Notes under the pieces: generated by a model
Databases searched by the model: none
Told to the model about the DNA's origin: nothing
Seen by the model: the letters and a program-made list of their open reading frames with translations, nothing else
Shown: positions 49,047 to 57,184 of the stretch, piece by piece
Layout: the number at the start of each line of letters is the position of its first letter
Numbering within the stretch: the first letter of the stretch is position 1
Translations under genes and position numbers: made by a program
Assembly (NCBI GenBank): GCA_964582225.1
Contig: CAZORA010000004.1
Span: 58,772 to 122,771, forward strand
Length of the DNA stretch: 64,000 bases
Direction of reading: 5' to 3'
Source: Dokdonella_A sp964582225
GTDB lineage: Bacteria; Pseudomonadota; Gammaproteobacteria; Xanthomonadales; Rhodanobacteraceae

Positions 49047-49053
49047 GCGGCGC

Positions 49054-50175
49054 TCAGCCGACCAGCAGCTTGCGGTGGGCGTGAATCGACATCAGCAGAC
49101 CGAAGCCGATCAGCAGGGTCACCGCCGAAGTGCCGCCGTAGCTCACCAGCGGCAGCGGCACTCCGACCACGGGCAGCACGCCGGCGATCATGCCGCCGTT
49201 CACCCCCACGTAGACGAACAGGGTCAGCGCCAGCGACCCGGCCAAAAGCCGCGACCAGGTGTCGCGAGCCTGCGCCGCGATCCACAGGCAGCGCCCGATC
49301 ACCACCAGATACAGCGCGAGCAGCGCCAGCACGCCAATCAGACCCCATTCCTCGGCGAACACGGCGAGGATGAAGTCGGTGGTGTGCTCGGGCAGGAACT
49401 CGAGCCGCGACTGGGTCCCCTGATGCCAGCCCTTGCCCCAAAGGCCACCGGAGCCGACCGCGATCTGCGACTGGATGATCTGCCAGCCGTCGCCCAGCGG
49501 GTCGGCTTCCGGGTCGAGCAGGGTCAGCACGCGGCTTTTCTGGTAATCGTGCAGCAGAAAGCGCCAAGCGAGCGGCACCGCAGCGGCAACCAGCGCCAGC
49601 AGCAGGCCGATCCGCCACCAGGCGATGCCGGCTAGAAACACGACGATCAGCCCGCTGGCGGCGATAAGAAGCGCAGTGCCGAGATCCGGCTGGTGTGCCA
49701 CCAGCAGGACCGGCACGGCAATCAGCAGCCCGGCGGCGGCGAGCGTGCCCCAGCCCGGCGGCAGGGCGCGGCCAGCGAGAAACCAGGCCACCGCCATCGG
49801 CACGCTGAGCTTCAGGAACTCCGAAGGCTGGAAGCGAATCCAGCCGAGGTCGAGCCAGCGGTGCGCCCCGCGACCCTCGCCCACCACGGCAACGAGCAAC
49901 AATAGGGCGACACTCGCCGCGTACAGCCAGGGCGTCCAGTTGCGCAGGCTGAGCGGCGGCACCGCCGCGACCAGCAGCAGCAGCGCGAGCCCGAGCGCGT
50001 AGCGCGCCGCCTGTCCCAGCGTGCGAGCGCGGTCCAGATCGCTCGCGCTGTACAGGGTGACCAGTCCCACCCCCATCAGCAGCAGCAGGCCGACGAGCAG
50101 CGGCAGATCGAGACCTGCCCGATCGAACAGGCGGCGCAGATGCCGCAGCAGCAGCACGCCCGTGGAGCCACTCAT
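49054..50175 (-). CDS. rodA: SEDS-family peptidoglycan glycosyltransferase RodA
   Basis: 373 residues, ten membrane helices. Conserved SEDS blocks are GRGAHRWLDLGWIRFQPSEFLKL, AHQPDLGTALLI, the essential acidic loop EHTTDFILAVFAEEWGLIG, and the C-terminal GVPLPLVSYGGTSAVTLLIGFGLLMSI. It polymerises lipid II for side-wall growth with PBP2. It overlaps mrdA by 4 bases (ATGA). Confidence 0.96.
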   Translation of the reverse strand: MSGSTGVLLLRHLRRLFDRAGLDLPLLVGLLLLMGVGLVTLYSASDLDRARTLGQAARYALGLALLLLVAAVPPLSLRNWTPWLYAASVALLLLVAVVGEGRGAHRWLDLGWIRFQPSEFLKLSVPMAVAWFLAGRALPPGWGTLAAAGLLIAVPVLLVAHQPDLGTALLIAASGLIVVFLAGIAWWRIGLLLALVAAAVPLAWRFLLHDYQKSRVLTLLDPEADPLGDGWQIIQSQIAVGSGGLWGKGWHQGTQSRLEFLPEHTTDFILAVFAEEWGLIGVLALLALYLVVIGRCLWIAAQARDTWSRLLAGSLALTLFVYVGVNGGMIAGVLPVVGVPLPLVSYGGTSAVTLLIGFGLLMSIHAHRKLLVG

Positions 50176-52115
50176 CGCGCGACCTCGCCGCTGGGTGCGC
50201 GCGGTCCGTCCTGCCGTACCTGTTGGCGCGCCAGATCGCCGGGCAACCAGGCATCGAGGATGCGCCGCGCGATCGGCGCGGCGTCGCGACCACCGCTGCG
50301 TCCGGCCTCGAGCATCACCACTACCGCAATGCGCGGATCGTCAGCCGGGGTGAAGGCCTCGAACAGCACCTGATGGCGCTCGATCGGACTGCTGCTGATG
50401 CTGGTCCAGGTCTCGTCGGTGCGCGAAAAGCGCTCGGCGGTGCCGGTCTTGCCGGCGATCAGATAGGGAAAATCGCGATCGAGGCCACGCGCCGTACCGC
50501 TTTGCACCGCGGCCACCATGCCGCGCTCGATCGCCAGCCAGTCATCCGCGCGCCGCAGCACGCGGCGCGGCGGCGGCGGCACGATCGCCACCGGCGCCGC
50601 ACCGATGCCCTGCTGCACCGCCCGCAACAGGTGCGGCACGTGCTGCACGCCGCGCCCGGCCAGCATGCCGACCGCGTTGACGAGCTGCAGCGGGGTGACC
50701 ACCCAGTAGCCCTGACCGATGCCGGCGATCACCGTTTCGCCCGGATACCAGGGCTGGTTGAGCCGCGCCCGCTTCCACGCACGCGAAGGCAGCACGCCCT
50801 CACCTTCGCCAACCAGATCGATGCCGCTCGGCCGACCGAAGCCGAAACGGCCCATGACTTCGCTGAAGCGGTCGATGCCCATGTCGAAGGCGACGGAATA
50901 GAAATACGTGTTGACCGACTGCGCGATGGCCTGTTCGAGATCGACCCGGCCGTGGCCACCGCGCACGTCGTCGCGATAGCCGCGATCCTGGCCGGGGATA
51001 TGGAACTCGCCCGTCGACAACACGGTGTCTTCGGGGCGGCGCAGGCCGAGCTCGAGGCCGCCGAGACCGACGAAAGGCTTCATCGTCGATCCAGGAATAT
51101 AGCTACCGCGCAGCACCCGGTTGAGCAGCGGCTTGTCGGGCGAGGCCAGCAGCGCCGCGTAGTCGGCGTGGCTGATGCCGTTGACGAAGGGGTTTGGATC
51201 GAAGCTCGGGATGCTGACCATCGCCAACACCTCGCCGTTGCGGGGATCCATCGCCACCGCGGCGCCGGCGCGGCCCTGGAAGACCGCCTCGGCCGCCTCC
51301 TGCACCTGTGCGTCGATGGTCAGGTACAGGTTCTCGCCGGGCCGCGGCGCGACCCGGTCGAGCACCCGCAACGGGCGATGATCGGCGTTGACCTCGACCC
51401 GCTCGTAGCCGGGCGTCCCGTGCAGCCGCCGCTCGTAGTAACGCTCGATACCGGTCTTGCCGATATGGGTAGTGCCGGCATAGACGCCGCGGTCGAGCCG
51501 CGCCAGATCGTCGCCATCGATCCGCCCGACGTAGCCGACCACGTGCGCGAACTCCGCGCCCAGCGGATAGGAACGAGTCAGGTAGGGCACAACGTCGACG
51601 CCAGGAAAGGCCCAGCGGTTGATCGAAAATCGCGCGATTTCCTCCTCCGAGAGTTTCATCCGCAGCGGCACGCTCTGATAGGCCCGCTTGCCCCGACGCA
51701 GCGCCTGGAAGCGGGTCACGTCTTCCTCGCCGATCGACACCACCGCAGCAAGTTCGCGCAGCATCCGCGGCAGATCGGCGACCTGCTCGGGGGTCACCTC
51801 GAGGCGAAAAGCAGCGACGTTCTCGGCCAGCAGCACGCCGTTGCGGTCGTAGATCAGCCCGCGCGCCGGAGGCAGCGGTCGAGCCAGGATGCGGTTGGCC
51901 TCCGAGCGACCGCGAAACTCCTCGTGTCGGGCGACCTGCAGCCAGGCGAAACGCCCCGCCAGCAACGCCAGGGCGACGAGCGTGAGCAGGAAGCCCGCCA
52001 GCGCGCGGCGACGGAACAAGCCCGCTTCCTGACGCGCATCGCGCAACGGCTTGCGCAGCCCGTGCGGCCAGCCCAGCGCAGCGGAACGGCGCGAGCGAGC
52101 AAACCAGCGCATCAT
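50172..52115 (-). CDS. mrdA: Penicillin-binding protein 2 (elongation transpeptidase)
   Basis: 647 residues from ATG 52115 (MMRWFARSRR), whose A overlaps the mreD stop (TGATG). One membrane anchor (about 38-58) is followed by the PBP dimerisation domain with RGLIYDRNGVLLAENVAAFRLEV, and a transpeptidase domain with GSTMKPFVGL (SxxK), QSVNTYFY (SxN) and AGKTGTAERF (KTG). It crosslinks glycan made by RodA in the elongasome. Confidence 0.95.
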   Translation of the reverse strand: MMRWFARSRRSAALGWPHGLRKPLRDARQEAGLFRRRALAGFLLTLVALALLAGRFAWLQVARHEEFRGRSEANRILARPLPPARGLIYDRNGVLLAENVAAFRLEVTPEQVADLPRMLRELAAVVSIGEEDVTRFQALRRGKRAYQSVPLRMKLSEEEIARFSINRWAFPGVDVVPYLTRSYPLGAEFAHVVGYVGRIDGDDLARLDRGVYAGTTHIGKTGIERYYERRLHGTPGYERVEVNADHRPLRVLDRVAPRPGENLYLTIDAQVQEAAEAVFQGRAGAAVAMDPRNGEVLAMVSIPSFDPNPFVNGISHADYAALLASPDKPLLNRVLRGSYIPGSTMKPFVGLGGLELGLRRPEDTVLSTGEFHIPGQDRGYRDDVRGGHGRVDLEQAIAQSVNTYFYSVAFDMGIDRFSEVMGRFGFGRPSGIDLVGEGEGVLPSRAWKRARLNQPWYPGETVIAGIGQGYWVVTPLQLVNAVGMLAGRGVQHVPHLLRAVQQGIGAAPVAIVPPPPRRVLRRADDWLAIERGMVAAVQSGTARGLDRDFPYLIAGKTGTAERFSRTDETWTSISSSPIERHQVLFEAFTPADDPRIAVVVMLEAGRSGGRDAAPIARRILDAWLPGDLARQQVRQDGPRAPSGEVAR

Positions 52116-52603
52116 CAGGCGCCCCCGCGCAGGCGCACCCGCAGGCCGTCCAGGAGCAGGAACGCCAGCGGCCAGGCCAGGGCCGCAGCGAAGGGGGACA
52201 CCCAAAACGCCGCAGGCGGCATCGGCGCGCCAGCGAAACCGCGCACCATCAAGAGCGCTACGCGGTCGTTCAGCAGCAGCGCGAGCACCGCCAGGGTCTG
52301 CTGCCACAGCGGGAAGAAGCGCAGCCGCGCGCGAAAGCGCAGCACGATGAACTCGATCACCAGCAGGCGCAGCGACTGCTCGCCGAGAAGGTCGCCGTGC
52401 AGCAGATCGGCGGCGAAGCCGAGCGCGAAGGCGAGGCCGAGGCCGCAGCGCTCGGGGGTCTCGATCGACCAGTAGATCAGCACCAGAGCGACCCACCAGG
52501 GCTTGAAGGGCGCCAGCGGCTGCGGCAGCGGCAACAGCTGCAGCAGGATCGCCAGCGCGAAGCTGCCGCCAAAGAGCCAGCTCTGGACGCGCTCGCGGCT
52601 CAC
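52115..52603 (-). CDS. mreD: Rod shape-determining protein MreD
   Basis: 162 residues, five to six membrane helices, with the MreD signature PLPQPLAPFKPWWVALVLIYWSIETPERCGLGLAFALGFAADLLHG. An inner-membrane part of the elongasome. It overlaps mreC by 4 bases (ATGA) and mrdA by one. Confidence 0.93.
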   Translation of the reverse strand: MSRERVQSWLFGGSFALAILLQLLPLPQPLAPFKPWWVALVLIYWSIETPERCGLGLAFALGFAADLLHGDLLGEQSLRLLVIEFIVLRFRARLRFFPLWQQTLAVLALLLNDRVALLMVRGFAGAPMPPAAFWVSPFAAALAWPLAFLLLDGLRVRLRGGA

Positions 52604-53529
52604 CGACCGCCCTCCGACGGCGGCGCAGCACCGTCCGCCGCAGTCGGTGCGGGCGAGCCGCTGTCTTCGTCCGGGCCGGGTGGCCCGTAGGGCTGCGGCT
52701 GATCCTGCAGCAGTAGTACCTCGCTGCCGCGATCGAGCGCCGCCGCCGGCGTCGCCACCGCCGCCGCGAACAGGCCGCTGTCGTCGTTGCTGATGGCGCG
52801 GACCTGGCCGACGGGAAAGCCTGCGGGGAAGCGTCCACCGAGGCCGGAAGTGAGCAAGCGGTCACCGACCTGGATATCGCCGCTGATCGGGATATTGGGC
52901 AGCTCCAGGCGATCGATGGCGCCGCTGCCGTAGGCGATGGCGCGCAGGCCGCTGCGCTCGACCACCACCGGAATCGCGTGGGTCGGATCGGTGATCAGGA
53001 GCACCACCGAGCTGCGTGGCAGCACTTCGACCACCTGCCCCATGATGCCCTCGGCGTCGATCACCGGCTGGCCGACCCGAATGCCCTGCACCGCGCCGAC
53101 GTCGATCACCACCCGATGCCGGAATGGGTCGAGGTCGACATCCACCAGATGCGCGAGCTGCACCGCGAGGCCGAGATTCTCCTGCGCCACCAGCAGAGCC
53201 TTCAGGCGCGCATTCTGCGCCACCATCGCGTCGAGGCGCGTCAGCCGCGCCTGCGCCAGCAGGAGCGCCTCACGCAGGCGTCGATTTTCATCCAGCAGCC
53301 GACTCTGCGCGCTGACTGCGCCCTGGGTCGCGCGCACCAGCTCCGAAGGCAGCGCCGCCAGACGCCAGGCCGGCTCCACCAGCAAGCTGCCCGCCGCGCG
53401 CAGGCGCGTCAGGTACTGGCCACGGTGATCGATCACCATGACCGTCACCGCGAGCGCCAGATAGGCGATCAGGCGCAGGGTGCCGACGGCACCCTCGGCG
53501 AACAGCGAAGCGCTCTCGTTACGCGGCAT
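52600..53529 (-). CDS. mreC: Cell shape-determining protein MreC
   Basis: 309 residues. A short cytoplasmic segment and one transmembrane helix (about 15-33) are followed by a periplasmic coiled coil (LLDENRRLREALLLAQARLTRLDAMVAQNARLKALL) and the two beta-barrels with VIDVGAVQGIRVGQPVIDAEGIMGQV and GDRLLTSGLGGRFPAGFPVGQV. The C-terminus is Pro/Ala/Gly-rich and probably disordered. It activates PBP2 within the elongasome. Confidence 0.94.
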   Translation of the reverse strand: MPRNESASLFAEGAVGTLRLIAYLALAVTVMVIDHRGQYLTRLRAAGSLLVEPAWRLAALPSELVRATQGAVSAQSRLLDENRRLREALLLAQARLTRLDAMVAQNARLKALLVAQENLGLAVQLAHLVDVDLDPFRHRVVIDVGAVQGIRVGQPVIDAEGIMGQVVEVLPRSSVVLLITDPTHAIPVVVERSGLRAIAYGSGAIDRLELPNIPISGDIQVGDRLLTSGLGGRFPAGFPVGQVRAISNDDSGLFAAAVATPAAALDRGSEVLLLQDQPQPYGPPGPDEDSGSPAPTAADGAAPPSEGGR

Positions 53530-53675
53530 GACCCGACAGCCGGCCTTGCGGATTCACGGTGCCGATCCGCCGCGGCGAACCGATGAGGCAGCTGCCGCGG
53601 CGAGGCCCCGAGCCAAGGCTTCGCACGGCAGCGCAGCCATGCTCACGAGCGCCGACTCATCTTCCCGGAAGCCCG

Positions 53676-54722
53676 TCACTCCGAAGCAAAGAAGTCTCCG
53701 CCGTGTCGGTCGATCAGCTCCAGCGCGCGGCCGCCGCCGCGCACCACGCAGGTCAGCGGGTCGTCGGCGACGTGCACGTGCAGGCCGGTCTCTTCCGAAA
53801 TCAGGCGGTCGATGTCGCGCAGCAGGGCGCCGCCACCGGTCATCACGATGCCGCGCTCGGCGACGTCCGAGCAGAGCTCGGGCGGCGTCTGCTCCAGCGC
53901 CGCGCGCACCGCGCTGACGATGCCGGACAGCGGCTCGTGCAGGGCCTCGAGAATCTCGTTCGAATTGACCGTGAACATGCGCGGCACGCCCTCGGCCAGG
54001 TTGCGCCCGGAAACCTCGATTTCCTTCACGTCGGACTGCGGAAAGGCGCAGCCCACCTCGACCTTGATGCGCTCTGCCGTCGACTCGCCGATCAGGGTGC
54101 CGTGGTTGCGCCGCACGTAGTTGATGATCGACTCGTCGAAACGGTCGCCGCCGATGCGCACCGACTGCGAATAGACCACGCCGTTCAGCGAAATCACCGC
54201 CACCTCGGCGGTGCCGCCGCCGATGTCGAGCACCATCGAGCCGCGCGCCTCGTGCACCGGAATGCCGGCGCCGATCGCCGCGGCCATCGGCTCCTCGATC
54301 AAATACACGTCGCGCGCGCCGGCGCTTTCGGCGGATTCCTTGATCGCGCGGCGCTCCACCTGGGTCGAGCCGCAGGGCACGCAGACCAGCACCCGCGGGC
54401 TGGGCCGGAACAGCCGCGCCCGGTGCACCTTGCGGATGAACTGCTTGAGCAGCTCCTCGGTCATGGTGAAGTCGGCGATCACGCCGTCCTTCATCGGCCG
54501 CACCGTGGTGATCGCCGCCGGCGTGCGCCCCAGCATGCGCTTGGCGTCGGTACCGACCGCCGCCACCGAACGCGGCCCGCCGGGACCCCGCTCCTGGCGG
54601 ATCGCGACCACCGAAGGCTCGTTCAGCACGATGCCCTGCCCGCGGACGTAGATCAGCGTGTTGGCGGTGCCGAGATCGATCGACAGGTCGTTGGAAAAGA
54701 GGCCGCGGAAACCTTTGAACAT
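53676..54722 (-). CDS. mreB: Actin-like cell-shape protein MreB
   Basis: 348 residues from ATG 54722 (MFKGFRGLFSNDLSIDLGT), with the amphipathic N-terminal membrane-binding stretch. ATP-binding motifs are DLGTANTLIYVRGQGIVLNEPSVVA, DIGGGTAEVAVISLNG and MTGGGALLRDID. It directs insertion of side-wall peptidoglycan. It heads the mreB-mreC-mreD-mrdA-rodA series; 146 bases separate it from mreC, enough for an attenuator or second promoter. Confidence 0.97.
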   Translation of the reverse strand: MFKGFRGLFSNDLSIDLGTANTLIYVRGQGIVLNEPSVVAIRQERGPGGPRSVAAVGTDAKRMLGRTPAAITTVRPMKDGVIADFTMTEELLKQFIRKVHRARLFRPSPRVLVCVPCGSTQVERRAIKESAESAGARDVYLIEEPMAAAIGAGIPVHEARGSMVLDIGGGTAEVAVISLNGVVYSQSVRIGGDRFDESIINYVRRNHGTLIGESTAERIKVEVGCAFPQSDVKEIEVSGRNLAEGVPRMFTVNSNEILEALHEPLSGIVSAVRAALEQTPPELCSDVAERGIVMTGGGALLRDIDRLISEETGLHVHVADDPLTCVVRGGGRALELIDRHGGDFFASE

Positions 54723-55013
54723 GAGCGCGGCGCCGACACGGCGCGAAGCAGCGGAAAAGCGGGCCAGTGTAGCAGCAACCGGCCAGCCCACAAGCCCGCC
54801 GAAACCAGGAAATCCTTGCGCGACGCGCAGTTGCGATTGCCTTCCGCGGCGCTGCGAGAGGGCGCGCCGGAATGCAGGTCCACGGCACCGGGGGAGAGGA
54901 GCGAGCGCCGGAACATAGCCTCAAGCCAACCGCGCGCGATCAAGAGCGGCGGGCGTCCGGGTGCGAGCGGCCGTTCGGACCCGCCAGGGAGTATCCGAGC
55001 AAGTTGACATTTG
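54723..55013. other. Upstream region of mreB, no gene seen
   Basis: 291 bases before repeat copy C. It must contain the mreB promoter on the minus strand. No conserved coding signal or strong hairpin was found. A TTGACA hexamer on the plus strand near 55003 has no convincing -10 partner before the repeat. Confidence 0.4.
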
Positions 55014-55118
55014 CTCGTCACTTCCGCGAAGCGAGAGCCCAGTGCCTTTGGCTTCAAGAACTTGAAGCCGTTGGATGCCTTCCTTTGCGGGCATGACGGG
55101 CTTGTTCAGGCATTCCCT
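55014..55118 (-). repeat. REP/MITE-like repeat, copy C
   Basis: In reverse orientation this is a full-length relative of copy A. It runs from AGGGAATGCCTGAAC at its left end (55118 side) through an ATGCCCGC-type arm and a CTTCAAGTTCTTGAAG linker to the AAGTGACGAG end at 55014. Both hairpin arms carry mismatches, so this copy is older than A. It lies between the divergent mreB and pfkB-type genes. Confidence 0.8.
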
Positions 55119-55243
55119 AGTTGGGGCGCGATCCATTCGCGCAGGCACAGCCTCTGCCGAACGATCACCCATCCGGCCCCTGCTAGACTTTCGCCCTTTG
55201 CGCCGCGCGCTGCGCGCCAGGCGCGGTCACGGGAAGGAAATCG

Positions 55244-56185
55244 ATGCCCGCACTGATCTGCGGTTCGCTCGCCTACGACACGATCATGGTGTTCCAGGAC
55301 CGGTTCAGGAAGCACATCCTGCCGGATCAGGTGCACATCCTGAACGTGTCGTTCCTGGTGCCCAGCATGCGCCGCGAGTTCGGCGGCTGCGCGGGCAACA
55401 TCGCCTACAACCTGAAGCTGCTGGGCGGCGATCCGCTGCCGATGGCGACGGTCGGGCGCGACTTCGGGCCGTATCGCAAACACCTCGAGGCTTGCGGCAT
55501 CCGCCTCGACCACGTGCGGGTGATCGAGGACGAGTACACGCCGCAGGGCTTCATCACCACCGACCTCGACAACAACCAGATCACTGCCTTTCATCCGGGC
55601 GCGATGCTGCACGCGCAGGAGAACCATGTACGCGACGTGGCGAAGGTCGACTTCGGCATCGTGGCGCCGGACGGGCGTGAGGCGATGCTGCAGCACGTCG
55701 ACGAGTTTGCCGCCCGCGGCGTGCCCTTCATCTTCGATCCGGGGCAGGCGATGCCCCTGTTCGACGGCGCCGAGTTCCGCGCGATGATCGACAAGGCGAG
55801 CTACGTAATCGTCAATGACTACGAATCGGAGCTGCTGCAGGCGCGCACCGGCTGGGACGTCGGGGAGATCGCCAGGCACACCGAGGCCTTCATCGTGACC
55901 CACGGCCCGCACGGCTCCGAGGTGCACGCCGACGGCGGCCGCAGCCTGCACCGGATTCCGCCGGCAAAGGATCGCGCGGTGGTCGATCCGACCGGCTGCG
56001 GCGACGCCTATCGCGCGGGACTCATCTTCGGCCTCACGCGCGGCCTGGACTGGCCGACCAGCGGGCGCATCGCTTCGCTGATGGGGGCGATGAAGATCGA
56101 GCACCCGGGCACCCAGAACCAGCGCTTCGACTTCGCCGAGTTCGCGGCACGCTTCCGCGAAGATTTCGGCTATTCGCCGGAATAG
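55244..56185 (+). CDS. PfkB-family carbohydrate/nucleoside kinase (adenosine-kinase-like)
   Basis: 313 residues. PfkB signature 1 is FGGCAGNIAYNLKLLGG (about 46-62) and signature 2 is DPTGCGDAYRAGLIFGL, with the catalytic Asp in GDAYRAG. The closest group is the proteobacterial adenosine-kinase-like PfkB proteins, which keep Cys where sugar kinases have Ala in the anion-hole motif. It phosphorylates a ribonucleoside or sugar; the substrate is not certain. The ATG follows a good GGAAGGAAA ribosome site. The DUF192 gene begins 10 bases downstream. Confidence 0.85.
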   Translation: MPALICGSLAYDTIMVFQDRFRKHILPDQVHILNVSFLVPSMRREFGGCAGNIAYNLKLLGGDPLPMATVGRDFGPYRKHLEACGIRLDHVRVIEDEYTPQGFITTDLDNNQITAFHPGAMLHAQENHVRDVAKVDFGIVAPDGREAMLQHVDEFAARGVPFIFDPGQAMPLFDGAEFRAMIDKASYVIVNDYESELLQARTGWDVGEIARHTEAFIVTHGPHGSEVHADGGRSLHRIPPAKDRAVVDPTGCGDAYRAGLIFGLTRGLDWPTSGRIASLMGAMKIEHPGTQNQRFDFAEFAARFREDFGYSPE

Positions 56186-56195
56186 GAGCTCGCCG

Positions 56196-56633
56196 ATGCG
56201 CATCCTGCCGCTCGTTCTTCTGCTGGCCCTGCCCCTGTTCGGCGCGGGATCGACCGCGGCCGCCGCCCAGACCGCGACGGTCGAGCTGCGCGGCTACAGC
56301 TACGCGGTCGAAACCGCCGAGGACGACGCATCTCGCGCCCGCGGACTGATGTTCCGCAGCCGGATGCCGGTCGATCACGGCATGCTGTTCATCTTCCAGG
56401 ACGACGCGCCGCGCGCATTCTGGATGAAGAACACGCTGATTTCGCTCGACATGCTGTTCTTCGACGCCGAGCGCAGGCTCTTGAGCGTGCAGCACGACGT
56501 GCCGCCCTGCCGCGCCGATCCGTGCGCGGGCTATCCGAGCGGCGCGCCGGCACGCTATGTGCTGGAGCTCAACGCCGGCCAGGCGCGCGTGATCGGCGCG
56601 ACGCCCGGCGACGTGCTCGAAATTCGGCGCTGA
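56196..56633 (+). CDS. DUF192 family secreted protein
   Basis: 145 residues. A signal peptide (about 1-24) is followed by the DUF192 domain with SRARGLMFRSRMPVDHGMLFIF, FWMKNTLISLDMLFFDAERRLLSV and YVLELNAGQARVIGATPGD. The family folds as a small beta barrel and its function is unknown. It is probably cotranscribed with the upstream kinase gene. Confidence 0.88.
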   Translation: MRILPLVLLLALPLFGAGSTAAAAQTATVELRGYSYAVETAEDDASRARGLMFRSRMPVDHGMLFIFQDDAPRAFWMKNTLISLDMLFFDAERRLLSVQHDVPPCRADPCAGYPSGAPARYVLELNAGQARVIGATPGDVLEIRR

Positions 56634-56754
56634 AGCAGACCCGATCCGGGCGTCGCCTCGCGGCCGCCAGGGTCGGCGGCGGCTGCCGCCCGGCAACGCC
56701 GATATCGTTTGGATGATGGCGCTGTTCCGCGTTTACGGACGCGGCCGGCGGGAT

Positions 56755-56967
56755 TCAGGCGAGTTCGACCATTTCGAAGTCGGCCTTGCCGACGCCGCAG
56801 TCCGGGCAGGCCCAGTCTTCGGGTACGTCTTCCCAGCGCGTGCCGGGCGCGATGCCGTCTTCGGGCCAGCCTTCGGCCTCGCTGTAGATGAAGCCGCAGG
56901 CAATACAGATCCAGGTGCGCAGGCGCGTCTCGGCGCCAGCGGAACCGGAAGCAAGGGTAGTGGACAT
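56755..56967 (-). CDS. Rubredoxin
   Basis: 70 residues from ATG 56967. Two Cys pairs bind one iron: CIACG near residue 23 and CPDCG near residue 56, with the family segments FIYSEAEGWPEDGIAPGTRWEDVPEDW between them. It has a ~15-residue N-terminal extension. A small cytoplasmic one-electron carrier. It is divergent from the pentaheme cytochrome gene and convergent with DUF192; no hydroxylase or rubredoxin reductase gene is adjacent. Confidence 0.93.
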   Translation of the reverse strand: MSTTLASGSAGAETRLRTWICIACGFIYSEAEGWPEDGIAPGTRWEDVPEDWACPDCGVGKADFEMVELA

Positions 56968-57184
56968 GATCGAGCGACGAACGACTGGAAAACCTGGCGC
57001 ATTATCGCAGGCTGCGGCGAACTGCGGCAGCCGCGAGCAAACTGCGAGCCGAACCCGGGACGCGACATGAGGTGACGTCCTGCTGCGCCAGACGTCGAGA
57101 ATCCGTGAAATCGCTCTCGATTCAGGCGGCTTCCGCAGCGACAGCGGGTGGTTTGCTGGCACAATCGAGGGCTCGACCCCTGCG

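Noticed and set aside
50223..52475. A 750-residue plus-strand frame
   Set aside because: Mirror of mrdA and mreD; no protein-like features.
55970..56050. Altered PfkB signature with Cys in GCGDAY
   Set aside because: Cys at this position is usual in the adenosine-kinase-like proteobacterial group, so it is not an anomaly.
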